Positions 52,901 to 61,516 are shown, numbered from the stretch's first letter. The stretch: DNA of 64,000 nucleotides from an uncultured Prevotella sp. (GCA_900770395.1 CAAGKM010000046.1:119434-183433); one strand, 5' to 3'. The notes: generated by a model from the letters alone, not told the origin. Program-made: numbers and translations.

Positions 52901-53722
52901 ATGGAAAAAACACTTGCGAATCTCGACAGCTATCAGGCGGAATACTACCGCCGGCTGGCGGCGCTGCCCTATTTCACCCAGATTGCCCCGGTGATAGAGC
53001 GTTTTCTGGCGGCAATAGTGGAGCGCGGCGAGTTCTACACGAGGGTGCAGACAGCCGTGCTCGCTGACATACTTGAGGCGGGAAGCATAAAGAGCATGGC
53101 GGAGACCAACAGTGGCACAACACTGGGCGGAATCGCCACGCGAAGGGCGGTGACGGCAAGCCTCTTTGGCTGCGACACCGCCGAGCTGCAAGCCGCCGAC
53201 TATCCCAAATACGGATTTCTGTCGCAGGCAGACGCCAGGCGCGACCTGCTCATCAACGCACCGATGGCGATGCAGTATGGCGACGTGTCGATAAGGCTGA
53301 GAAAAAACAGGATGATGCACCGCACCACGATGTGCGTGGGAAACTCGGTGAACATGGGCAACAGCGACATGATGGTGCCCACGCGAACAGACAAAATCCT
53401 CGCCACCTGCATCACGGGACTGGCGCACGCAGGAAAGCCTCAGACGATGCCCAACCCCATGGCGTTCTACTACTATCTGGCTACAAAGATTCTCAAGGGC
53501 GAGCTCAACGCCGACAACTTTGCTGGCATCGACCGCATCTGCGACGACTGCCCCATGCCGATAGAATACTTTGAGCTGCAATACCACGGCGGAATATCGC
53601 TCAAGGACGACGTGGAGCGCATCGACGTAATCCCGTCGACACCCGAGGACACGGATTTGCTCAACAGTCTGAAGCCGAAATTCAATGCCATAGGCATACC
53701 TTTGGAAATCCACACCTTCTGA
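52901..53722 (+). CDS. Hypothetical protein with DUF3626-like motifs
   Basis: 273 residues, no signal peptide, so probably cytosolic. It starts 8 bp after the regulator stop, suggesting cotranscription. The segments ETNSGTTLGGIATRRAVTAS, ADYPKYGFLSQ, and MQYGDVSIRLRKNRMMHRTT followed by CVGNS match what I remember of DUF3626 (RPKYGALN; YG..x..LR…TF..GDS), a family with an ADP-ribosyltransferase-like look. The assignment is uncertain and no activity is claimed. The second half (FYYYLATKILKGELNADNFA; MPIEYFELQYHGGISLKDDV) also looks conserved. Confidence 0.5.
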   Translation: MEKTLANLDSYQAEYYRRLAALPYFTQIAPVIERFLAAIVERGEFYTRVQTAVLADILEAGSIKSMAETNSGTTLGGIATRRAVTASLFGCDTAELQAADYPKYGFLSQADARRDLLINAPMAMQYGDVSIRLRKNRMMHRTTMCVGNSVNMGNSDMMVPTRTDKILATCITGLAHAGKPQTMPNPMAFYYYLATKILKGELNADNFAGIDRICDDCPMPIEYFELQYHGGISLKDDVERIDVIPSTPEDTDLLNSLKPKFNAIGIPLEIHTF

Positions 53723-53955
53723 GAAGTTACATGCGAATTTATTTAACAAAGAGGCTTCTGAGAATCGCGTGAAATCATCCAAACGCTTTCCTGGCTGGAA
53801 AAACGCCCGAATTTCAACACTTAAAAAAACAAAAAAAACGGTCGTAAAAACGTCAAGATGAACTAAAGAAAATTAAAATGTGAGAAATTACGGTGCAGAA
53901 TGTCCGTTTTTTTTATCATTTTGGGCGGTTGGAGATTTTTCCTGCCGGCTTTCAG

Positions 53956-54039
53956 GAAAAAATCTCCATGCTTTTTGAAAAAATCTTCATGCTTTTTGAA
54001 AAAATCTCCAACCGTTTTGAAAAAATCTCCAACCGTTTT
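53956..54039 (-). repeat. Phased array C: four 21-bp units
   Basis: Units start at 53956, 53977, 53998 and 54019. Each begins GAAAAAATCT(C/T)C and ends with ATGCTTTTT (units 1-2) or AACCGTTTT (units 3-4), so neighbouring units are nearly identical in pairs. An inverted unit fragment (GGTTGGAGATTTTT) lies at 53928-53941. On the minus strand it follows leader-like copy 2. Confidence 0.9.
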
Positions 54040-54064
54040 CACGAAACATGCCCGAGGCTCTGTT

Positions 54065-54111
54065 TTTTCTTCTCCAGAATGAAAAAAAATTATGCGGAAA
54101 TTTTTCAGAAT
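54065..54111 (-). repeat. Leader-like sequence L, copy 2
   Basis: Reverse complement matches 3791-3836 over about 47 bp with one substitution (TTTCCGCAT for TTCCCGCAT) and T8 for T7. Array C lies about 25 bp downstream in its own direction; array A lies about 67 bp downstream of copy 1. Confidence 0.75.
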
Positions 54112-54150
54112 AAAAATTACAAAAAACTGCCAGTCCAGCATACAGTAAAT

Positions 54151-54193
54151 AGAATTGGCTCTTCTTCAACGAATTTGAAGAAGAGCCAATTCT
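54151..54193. terminator. 18-bp perfect hairpin between convergent genes
   Basis: AGAATTGGCTCTTCTTCA (54151-54168) and its exact reverse complement (54176-54193) flank a 7-nt loop. It lies 40 bp past the GH51 stop. A bidirectional terminator is the simplest reading. No long U-tract follows on either strand, so it could also be a processed RNA structure. Confidence 0.65.
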
Positions 54194-54232
54194 GTATATA
54201 AGTTTTTGAGCATCCCCCGTTGGAGATTTAAG

Positions 54233-56170
54233 CTACTTCATCTGGAGCCTGTAGACTCCGAACGACTGCGGCGCGAGCTTGAGGCTAAGCTCATTGCCGC
54301 TCACCGTCACTGGACGCACGCGCGGCACGATGGTCTCGCCGTCGAGCGTGTTCACGGCGCGCAGGTTGCAGTTCTGCAGATAAGTGCACGAGCCCGATGT
54401 GAGCACGCGCTTCTTCAGTCCGTTGACGTTCACCTTCACGTCGGCAGGCTTCGTTCCGGCATTCACCAGCTTGACGATAAGCTCGCCCGTGTTGGCGTCG
54501 GTCACCGCCGAGGCGTAGAGGCTGTCCTGCCCCGTCACCGCCTTGCCATCCATGGTGAGCGCCACCACGTCGGTGCCGGCGTTCATGCCGTACATCTGCT
54601 GTACGTAGTAGTTGGGAGTGCGCATCATCCTGAGGTTGTCGAACCAGATGAGGTCGGGATTCCACTGCCATGCGTCAACATGGGCGAAGAGCGGGGCGTA
54701 GGTGGCGAGACGCACCACGTCGGCGTTGCGCTCCAGACCTGTCATGAAGGCAGCCTCGGAGAGGGCGGCGAGGAAATTGTTTGCCTTGCCCGTGGAATGG
54801 TCGTGCGAGGCATATTCGCCTGCAAACACCTTGGGTCCCTTGCGGTCGTAGTTGTCGTAGCGTGCGGCATTGCCGAAGAACCATTCGGGAGCCATGTAGT
54901 AGTGCTCGTCAACGAGGTCGGCGCCCAACCGCTTCATCTCAGGCCAGAGATAATCGAACTTGTCGCCCGAGGCACTCGGACCCGACGAGCCCACGATGAG
55001 CATCTTGGGATATTTTGCGCGGATAGCCTTGATGAACACCTCAAGACGCTCGGGATATTGCTTGCCCCACTGCTCGTTGCCCACGGCAATCATCTTGAGG
55101 TTGAACGGAGCGGGATGGCCCATGTCGGCACGCACCTTGCCCCAGGTGGAGGTTACGGGTCCGTTGGCAAACTCTATGAGGTCGAGAGCGTCCTGCACGT
55201 ATGGCTGAAGCTCGTCGAGCGGCACCAGCTCGGTGCTGGCATACTGGCACGCCAGTCCGCAGCTTATCACGGGCAGCGGCTCGGCGCCTATGTCCTCGCT
55301 CAGCTGGAACAGCTCATAGAATCCCATTCCGTAGGTCTGGAAATAGTCGGGGAATGCCTTGTGCTTGAACTCATAGTTCCAGCGGTTTTCGTTCAGCGGA
55401 CGGTTCTCCACCGGTCCCACGCTGTTTTTCCACTGGTAGCGTGTGGCAAGATTGTTGCCCTCGATGATACAGCCGCCGGGGAAGCGGAACACTCCCGGGT
55501 TGAGATCGTAGAGAGCCTGCGCAAGGTCGGCGCGCAGTCCGTTCTCCCTGCCCTTCCATGTGTTTACGGGGAAAAGCGAGATGTGGTCCATCTCCACCGT
55601 TCCGCGGGTCTCAAGAACAATGCGCAGACGTGAGTGGGCGTCGGTGAAAGGTGCCTTCACCACCACGGTGTACTTCTTCCATTCGCTGCCGCTCACCTCC
55701 ACGGCCTGTTTCAGCAGGTTCTCGGCGTTCGAGTTCACAAGCTCCACCGAGAGCTTCACGGGCTTCTGGTCGGGAGTGCGGGCATACACCGAGAAACGGT
55801 ATTCCTCGCCCTTCTTCAGCCCTATGCCGCGGTAGCCCTCGTTGTCGATGCCGGCGCGCAGCAGCCGTCCGTCGTTCACTATGCGCACATAGTGGGGGTT
55901 GCGGTCGAAGCAGGGGTTGGCGTCCTGCACCGTTACCTTGCCGAAGGGCACCCAGCCCATGAACGCCTGTGGAAACTCAAACGAGCGGTTCTTCACCAGC
56001 TCGGCATACAGTCCGCCGTCGGCTCCGAAGTTGATGTCCTCGAAGAAGATGCCGTACATGGCGGGATTAATCTTACACTGCGGTCTGGACACGTCGACGG
56101 TCATAACGTGCTCCTGTGCCTGCACACCGAGCACCGCCGACAATGCCATTGTCAAAAATAAATTTCTCAT
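54233..56170 (-). CDS. GH51 alpha-L-arabinofuranosidase
   Basis: 645 residues, signal peptide NLFLTMALSAVLGVQAQ. Retaining arabinofuranosidase: the N-terminal IFFEDINFGADGGLYAEL, a CBM-like beta-sandwich insert (about 70-185), FRFPGGCIIEGNNLATRY, the acid/base Glu in AVGNEQWGKQ near residue 365 and the nucleophile Glu in VDEHYYMAPEW near 419. A C-terminal beta-sandwich ends in FGVYRLQMK. It removes alpha-L-arabinose from arabinan, arabinogalactan or arabinoxylan. Convergent with the regulator operon. Confidence 0.95.
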   Translation of the reverse strand: MRNLFLTMALSAVLGVQAQEHVMTVDVSRPQCKINPAMYGIFFEDINFGADGGLYAELVKNRSFEFPQAFMGWVPFGKVTVQDANPCFDRNPHYVRIVNDGRLLRAGIDNEGYRGIGLKKGEEYRFSVYARTPDQKPVKLSVELVNSNAENLLKQAVEVSGSEWKKYTVVVKAPFTDAHSRLRIVLETRGTVEMDHISLFPVNTWKGRENGLRADLAQALYDLNPGVFRFPGGCIIEGNNLATRYQWKNSVGPVENRPLNENRWNYEFKHKAFPDYFQTYGMGFYELFQLSEDIGAEPLPVISCGLACQYASTELVPLDELQPYVQDALDLIEFANGPVTSTWGKVRADMGHPAPFNLKMIAVGNEQWGKQYPERLEVFIKAIRAKYPKMLIVGSSGPSASGDKFDYLWPEMKRLGADLVDEHYYMAPEWFFGNAARYDNYDRKGPKVFAGEYASHDHSTGKANNFLAALSEAAFMTGLERNADVVRLATYAPLFAHVDAWQWNPDLIWFDNLRMMRTPNYYVQQMYGMNAGTDVVALTMDGKAVTGQDSLYASAVTDANTGELIVKLVNAGTKPADVKVNVNGLKKRVLTSGSCTYLQNCNLRAVNTLDGETIVPRVRPVTVSGNELSLKLAPQSFGVYRLQMK

Positions 56171-56486
56171 GTTTTTGTTTAGTTTTGGTTTTGTATTTTT
56201 TCCGTATCTACTCAGGTATCATATTTTTTTAAACCACAGAGTCACAGAGACACTGAGTTCTTTGTTTTATTAGCGCTGTTTCTTTATGCTCACAGAGCTA
56301 AATGCCAGTCGGCATTTGGAGACACAGAGACTTTGCTGCCCCAAACTCTGTGAACTCAATGCCTTTAGGCGTTAAAACCCTGTGTCAATAACATCAAGCG
56401 GACAAATAATTACTCTGTGGCTCTGTGACTCTGTGGTAAATTAAAACATACCTGTTACTTTTTTCTCCATGTCTTCCTTAACTTCT
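56171..56486. other. 316-bp intergenic region
   Basis: Between the two GH51 genes; almost filled by the second MITE-like element (56233-56437) and a TTAACTTCTTTAACTTCC tract (56478-56497). No gene was seen. Confidence 0.75.
56233..56437. repeat. MITE-like intergenic element, copy 2
   Basis: Perfect 17-bp terminal inverted repeats ACCACAGAGTCACAGAG (56233-56249) and CTCTGTGACTCTGTGGT (56421-56437). Internal ATGCCTTTAGGCGT (56359-56372) and GCTAAATGCCAGTCGGCAT match copy 1 (47740-47925) when reversed. Non-coding. Confidence 0.85.
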
Positions 56487-59021
56487 TTAACTTCCAATTT
56501 TCTTCCCTACTCTAATCACCGTAAACGAATACTTCGGCATGGCATAGTTGAACTTGGTTCCGCCAAGTTCAAAATCGGATGTCACGGGGCGGGCGTTCCT
56601 GTCCTTCGGGTCGCCCGTGAGCACGGTCCTAACCGCCGTGGCGCCCTGCAGCTCCACGCCGTCGAGCCTCACGTCGGCGCTCACCTCCACGGGCAGCATG
56701 TTCACCAGCCGCACGATATAGTCGCCGCTGCGCTCGTCCCTAACCACCGACACTCCCACGCGCTTCCTCACGTCGTCGCGGTCGGTGTCGAGGGTGACTG
56801 TAGAATTTACGTAATGCGTGCCGGCGTTCTGCCCGTACATCTGCTGGGTGTAGTAGTCCACGGTGGGCTTCACCTCGTTGTTGTTGAAATAAATCAGGTC
56901 GGGGCGCCACTGCGTGTGGTTTTCCTTGGCGAGCAGCGGGGCGTAGGATGTCATTGCCACCACGTCGGCGTTGCGCTCCACGGCGGTGAGGTAGAGAGCC
57001 TCGGCAATGGCAGTCTCAATGTTGTTGGGACGGCCGGGCAGGTGGGCGGCATACTCGCCGAGATACACCTTCGACTTGCTGCGGTCGTAGTTGTCGTAGT
57101 AGTTCTGGTTGTGAATCATCCATCCCGGGTCCACGTAGTAGTGCTCGTCGACCATCGGCACCTTCAGCTCGGTGGCAACGCGCCAGCCCTCCTTGTAGTC
57201 GGTGCCCTCGTAGAAAGGACCCACGGTGCCTATGACGGTAATCTCGGGATGGCGCTCTCTCACAGCCTTGTAAATCATTGCAAAACGCTCCTCGAACACC
57301 TCGGTTATCATATCCTCGTTGCCTATACCTATATATTTAAGGTTAAAGGGCTTGGGGTGGCCAGCCTCGGCGCGCTTGCGGCCCCAAGCGGTTTTCCTGG
57401 CGTCGCCGTTGGCGTATTCTATCAGGTCGAGCACGTCTTGAATGTATTGCGGCATGTCGTTCATCGGTATTCCGCCCTGCTGGCCGTAGGTGTCAAGCTC
57501 GCAGGTGGAGTTATGGTTGGCTATGCCCGAGTTCTGGCACGGCACTCCCGCCGCCAGCACGGGCACAGGCTCTGCGCCCATGTCCTCACAGAACTGGAAA
57601 TACTCGTAGTAGCCCAGCCCGCGTGTCTGGTGGTAGCCCCAGATGTTGCGCAGCGCCTTGCGGCTTTCGAGCGGTCCGATGGAGCCTTTCCAGTCGTACA
57701 TGTTGTCTATGCCGTTGCCGTGTGCCACGCAGCCGCCGGGGAAGCGCACAAAGCGGGGCTTCAGGTCAGCGAGCGTCTGGGCGAGGTCGGCGCGCAGTCC
57801 GTTTTTGTGACCCCGAAACGTATTTTCGGGGAACAGCGAAATCATGTCGAGGTTCAGCGTGCAGGGCGTGAGCGGACGCAGCTGCAGCGCTCCGGCATCC
57901 ACGTCGGCTTTCGCTGTGAGCACGGCGCTGAGCTTCTTCCAGTCCTTCGCCGTAACGCTCACCGTTGCCGCCGCCACCTCGTTGCCCTTCGCGTCGAGCA
58001 GGCTCACGGCAACCTTGCCGCCCTTGCCACCCGCCACGCGGGCAAACATCGAGAAGTCGTATTTCTCGCCCTTCCTCAGGGCGATGCCGTCGTAGCCCGT
58101 GTTTTTCATCACGGTGGTCGTGCCGTCGGCATTCACCACGGCGTAATATTTGTTGTTGGCGTGTATTGGTCTGTCGGTGCCGAACTCCATCTTCTGCTGC
58201 CTGCCGCCGGTGACGATGCTCCAGGCGTAGTCGTGGTCCCAGCCGCCGTTCCGCGCCATGTCGGCGGCAGAATATTCAAAGTCGCGGTTCTGCACCAGCT
58301 CGGCGTACAGTCCGCCGTCGGCGGCGTAGTTTATGTCCTCAAAGAATATGCCTATGAAGTCGGTGCTTATGGCTTTCCGGTCGGCGGCGTTTGCCACAAT
58401 CTTCGCGCCCACGGTCTTCAGTCCGGCAAATCGCGTTGCGTCCTGCTCCGTGCGCTCTGTGTTTTGGGCAAAGCGCAGGGCGCGGTGGTCGGCAAAGCGC
58501 AGCAGGCTCTCAACGGTGGCGTATGCCACCCTCTGCACCCATCCTGTGTATTCCGTGCCGCCCACGTTGGCGGTCTTCTGCCATGTCTCATACATATCCT
58601 TGGGCTGATATTTCTCCAAGTCCTGTTTCTCAAAATATTTCTGCGACCTCCAGTCCATGAGGTTGGGAGAGTCAACGTAGGCACAGGTCTTGCCCGTTTT
58701 CGACACCTCCCAAACGCAGTGCCAGCGCCCGTCGGCGCGAGTCTGGACGAGATGCGGGCGTATCATACGCTTTCCGCTGCCCCAGGGACCGAAGTCGGAG
58801 TTCACAAACGACGTTCCGCCGGCAATGCTCACCCAGCGGTTGCCGTCGCTGCTCCATGCCAGTTTCAATCCTCCCGCACCGTCGGCGTTGGAGTAAGAAA
58901 ACATGTACACTGAGTCGGGTTCGTTGCACACGCCGTGCACTGCGGCAGATGCCGTGGCACACGCCGCACCACTCATAAAAAAGAGAAGAGCAGTCTGCTT
59001 AACTGTTGTCTTTAGCTTCAT
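56487..59021 (-). CDS. GH51 alpha-L-arabinofuranosidase with N-terminal propeller-like domain
   Basis: 844 residues, signal peptide around ALLFFMSGAACATASA. Residues ~35-165 form an extra domain (VYMFSYSNADGAGGLKLAWS; RPHLVQTRADGRWHCVWEVS) like one or two blades of a GH43/sialidase-type propeller, too short to be a complete enzyme. GH51 follows: FIGIFFEDINYAADGGLYAE, FVRFPGGCVAHGNGI, the acid/base Glu in GIGNEDMITE near 563 and the nucleophile Glu in VDEHYYVDPGW near 623. It differs enough from the first GH51 to suggest a different linkage or substrate size. Confidence 0.93.
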   Translation of the reverse strand: MKLKTTVKQTALLFFMSGAACATASAAVHGVCNEPDSVYMFSYSNADGAGGLKLAWSSDGNRWVSIAGGTSFVNSDFGPWGSGKRMIRPHLVQTRADGRWHCVWEVSKTGKTCAYVDSPNLMDWRSQKYFEKQDLEKYQPKDMYETWQKTANVGGTEYTGWVQRVAYATVESLLRFADHRALRFAQNTERTEQDATRFAGLKTVGAKIVANAADRKAISTDFIGIFFEDINYAADGGLYAELVQNRDFEYSAADMARNGGWDHDYAWSIVTGGRQQKMEFGTDRPIHANNKYYAVVNADGTTTVMKNTGYDGIALRKGEKYDFSMFARVAGGKGGKVAVSLLDAKGNEVAAATVSVTAKDWKKLSAVLTAKADVDAGALQLRPLTPCTLNLDMISLFPENTFRGHKNGLRADLAQTLADLKPRFVRFPGGCVAHGNGIDNMYDWKGSIGPLESRKALRNIWGYHQTRGLGYYEYFQFCEDMGAEPVPVLAAGVPCQNSGIANHNSTCELDTYGQQGGIPMNDMPQYIQDVLDLIEYANGDARKTAWGRKRAEAGHPKPFNLKYIGIGNEDMITEVFEERFAMIYKAVRERHPEITVIGTVGPFYEGTDYKEGWRVATELKVPMVDEHYYVDPGWMIHNQNYYDNYDRSKSKVYLGEYAAHLPGRPNNIETAIAEALYLTAVERNADVVAMTSYAPLLAKENHTQWRPDLIYFNNNEVKPTVDYYTQQMYGQNAGTHYVNSTVTLDTDRDDVRKRVGVSVVRDERSGDYIVRLVNMLPVEVSADVRLDGVELQGATAVRTVLTGDPKDRNARPVTSDFELGGTKFNYAMPKYSFTVIRVGKKIGS

Positions 59022-59055
59022 TCTATTTTGTAGTTTTAGTTATAATTCGCTTTGA

Positions 59056-59145
59056 TTTTTTCGATTTTCCGCTTACGTTTTTTCGATTTTGCGCTTGTTC
59101 TTTTCGATTTTCCACTTGCGCTTTTTCGATTTTCCGCTTGCGTCA
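59056..59145. repeat. Phased array D: four 21-22-bp CGATTTT units
   Basis: CGATTTT recurs at 59062, 59084, 59105 and 59127 (spacings 22, 21, 22) inside T-rich units ending GCTTACG or CTTGCG. It is followed by GTTGCAAATTTAGCGTTTTTTTG and TAAAAAAATCG blocks (59168-59212) resembling the region after array A. Confidence 0.82.
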
Positions 59146-59274
59146 TCGAGCTTTTTAAAGTTTAGTGTTGCAAATTTAGCGTTTTTTTGCGACAATCGGG
59201 TAAAAAAATCGCGATTTTATGAGGAAAATCCCACAAAATCACGATTTTTACACCTAAAATAATAATAAATCCAC

Positions 59275-61314
59275 CTACATTATCACATTTCCGCCCTGCG
59301 GCAGCACGGTTATCTGCACTTTTCCGTCAGCCTTTATCCTCTGTTGCCTGCGCTGCGGCTCACGGTTTTTATTGTCGCTGTACACTGTCACCTCCTTGCC
59401 GCCCATCATCGGCAGGGTGAGGCTGAGCTTCAGCGGTTTGTCAGTGGCGTTTACTGCTGCAACATACCACGCGTCGCCGTGGCGGCGTGCCAGCACAACG
59501 TATTTGCCGGGATAGCCGTCGATGAAGCGGGTCTCGTCCCAAGTTGTCGGCACTCTGCGCATAAAGTCGAGACACATCTGCGGAGCATCTGTCAGATTGT
59601 TGGGAGCCAGGGCGAAGTTCTGAATGGGGTTCTGAAACAGCACTGCCGTTGCAAGCTCAAACACATCGGTGGTGCGGCGCACGGTGCCGCCGTCGTTGCC
59701 TCGGTTAAGGCGTTTGTTGAGGAATGTGCCGCCAAACTCCATGCAGCCCACGGCGTTGCGTATGAACGGGTGCAGGCAGGCGTTGAACGCCTCGGCATCG
59801 CACGAGCCCTGGCCGAACACGAGGTTCTCCGAGGCAAGCACCGCCTCGCTGCCCACGTAGTTGGGGTACATCCGCTCCCAGCCTCTCGGCAGCGTGCAGC
59901 CGTGGAATATCACCATCAGTCCGTGGTCGTCGGCATCGCTCAGAATCTCCTCATACAGGCGCATGGTCTCCTGCTTGTCGCCGCCGAAGAAGTCCACCTT
60001 TATGCCCTTCACGCCGAGGCTCTGCATCCATCGCATCTCACGCTTGCGCACAATGGCGTTGTCCATACGGTTTATCGGTCCCTGCTCAATGTCGTTCCAG
60101 TAGCCGCTCGAACTGTACCAGAGGAACACGTCGACACCCTTGCCGTGGGCATAGTCCACGAGCTGTTTCATGCGGTCGTGTCCGATGTTGGTGTCCCACC
60201 AGTTGTCCACCAGCACATATTCATAGCCCATGGCGGCGGCAAGGTCGACATATCGCACCTGGTCGTCGTAGTTTATACTGTTGTCTTGCCACAGAATCCA
60301 GCTCCATGTACCTCTGCCAAACTTATAACTGTTCCTGCTCTCATAGCGCGGCTCCACCACGTCCCACGGAACGGTGGTCTCCACTATCGGCTTGAGCGTC
60401 TCGCCCACGGTGATTGTGCGCCACGGTGTTGCGCCGGGCAGCGCAAACGCCGGCTCCACACTTCCCAGCCCGTTGTTCTCCTCTGCCATCGGAAAAGCCA
60501 AGGTATAGCCGTCGGCGTAGTCGCTCAGGCGCGATGCACAATAGCGGCTGTCAACGCCCGTCTCGCTCACTAATACCCAGCCGTCACCAACATGGAAAAG
60601 ACATGGGAAAGTGTAGCCGTGACCGTATTGTGAGCGCACATCCATCGGCGCATCGGGCTTATAAACCTCCTCATAGCTTGGCTTCGTGCGCTTCCACCCT
60701 ATCATCGCGTCGCTCTGCGGAGTGAGAAACGTCGTGGTATTTTCAGGGAAACGGAATCCTGTGCTCTCAGCCTTCACCGTGACGCTGGTCTTGCCGTCCT
60801 GGCGGGGCAGACTGTAGCGGAACGCCACATCATTGTCCCCCACCCTGAACGTTATGTCCATCTTCATCCCCTTGGCGTTAAGGAAATGGCACACCAGTTC
60901 GTTTGCCTTATAACTCACTCTTGATGTCTTGCTTTTCAGCAGCGGATACTCCTCGTTTATCACGCTCACCTCGTGCCCCACGAGCTTCATGCCATGCGAA
61001 AAGTCGCCTATGCTGGTCTCAATGCCAAGCTTCGAGCGCTCCATCATCTGCCTGCCATTATATAATAAAGTGTAGGAGATGTCCCCATTCCCGTCGCACA
61101 ACACCGTAACCGTCAGCCTTCCGTCGGGACCCGCTATCACAACGTCGTTGCCGTTTTCGTCACTCATCACCGAGCAAGTCTCACTCATCACGCCACTCTC
61201 CTCACTCAACACTGAGCACATTCCATTACTCTGCCCCTCTCTCTCTAAGCTCCACACTGAGTTTGCCCAAAGCACAAGAGCTGCCACAAAAAAACTTTTT
61301 CTATTCATATTCAT
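59275..61314 (-). CDS. GH97 alpha-glycosidase, copy 2
   Basis: About 679 residues from the ATG at 61314 (MNMNRKSFFVAALVLWANSVW signal); an upstream in-frame TTG at 61335 is less likely. Close paralogue of the gene at 26800: the motifs RGTWSWILWQDNSINYDDQ, GIKVDFFGGDKQ and GCTLPRGWERMYPNYVGSEA are all shared, again favouring a retaining alpha-galactosidase. Between signal peptide and catalytic domain is an extra Ser/Glu/Met-rich stretch (MCSVLSEESGVMSETCSVMS) absent from copy 1, encoded by a CACTCAACACTGA-type micro-repeat. It follows array E and is followed by array D. Confidence 0.92.
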   Translation of the reverse strand: MNMNRKSFFVAALVLWANSVWSLEREGQSNGMCSVLSEESGVMSETCSVMSDENGNDVVIAGPDGRLTVTVLCDGNGDISYTLLYNGRQMMERSKLGIETSIGDFSHGMKLVGHEVSVINEEYPLLKSKTSRVSYKANELVCHFLNAKGMKMDITFRVGDNDVAFRYSLPRQDGKTSVTVKAESTGFRFPENTTTFLTPQSDAMIGWKRTKPSYEEVYKPDAPMDVRSQYGHGYTFPCLFHVGDGWVLVSETGVDSRYCASRLSDYADGYTLAFPMAEENNGLGSVEPAFALPGATPWRTITVGETLKPIVETTVPWDVVEPRYESRNSYKFGRGTWSWILWQDNSINYDDQVRYVDLAAAMGYEYVLVDNWWDTNIGHDRMKQLVDYAHGKGVDVFLWYSSSGYWNDIEQGPINRMDNAIVRKREMRWMQSLGVKGIKVDFFGGDKQETMRLYEEILSDADDHGLMVIFHGCTLPRGWERMYPNYVGSEAVLASENLVFGQGSCDAEAFNACLHPFIRNAVGCMEFGGTFLNKRLNRGNDGGTVRRTTDVFELATAVLFQNPIQNFALAPNNLTDAPQMCLDFMRRVPTTWDETRFIDGYPGKYVVLARRHGDAWYVAAVNATDKPLKLSLTLPMMGGKEVTVYSDNKNREPQRRQQRIKADGKVQITVLPQGGNVIM
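61140..61245 (-). repeat. In-frame micro-repeat at the GH97 N-terminus
   Basis: The plus strand shows CACTCATCAC, CACTCTCCTCACTCAACACT, and CACTGAG variants, encoding SVLSEESGVMSETCSVMSDE. Same flavour as the repeat inside GH106 (6208-6256). Absent from the GH97 paralogue. Confidence 0.65.
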
Positions 61315-61516
61315 TACGTTTGTTTCTAACGGCAAAATTACTGCTTTTTTTCCACACTACCAAAACTGAATGAGGAAAATAGGATTATTTGAACTGAAAA
61401 TGCAGGAATTTGACTATTAATCCACTGAATAAATTTTTCCTGCACTTTTGCAAAACTCCCAACCGTCACAGCAGCAATGCAATTGATGTTTCAGCAAAAC
61501 AGATTTCTAAATCTGC

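Larger units (their letters stand above)
53723..54232. other. 510-bp convergent intergenic region
   Basis: Between the DUF3626-like gene and GH51. Holds the four-unit 21-bp array (53956-54039), leader-like copy 2 (54065-54111) and an 18-bp perfect hairpin (54151-54193). ORFs of 60-102 codons read through on both strands but are products of the 21-bp (7-codon) period. Confidence 0.8.

Noticed and set aside
53863..54201. Small proteins with heptad repeats (KTVGDFF on minus, MLFEKIS on plus)
   Set aside because: Both strands stay open only because the 21-bp unit equals seven codons. The related array A has a 22-bp period and the shared leader has a T7/T8 shift, so coding conservation is not supported.
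5191..61314. Long antisense ORFs (for example 56469-58913 plus, 54206-55633 plus, 38390-39478 plus)
   Set aside because: Shadows of GC-rich glycosidase genes on the other strand; they lack domains, signal peptides and sensible spacing.
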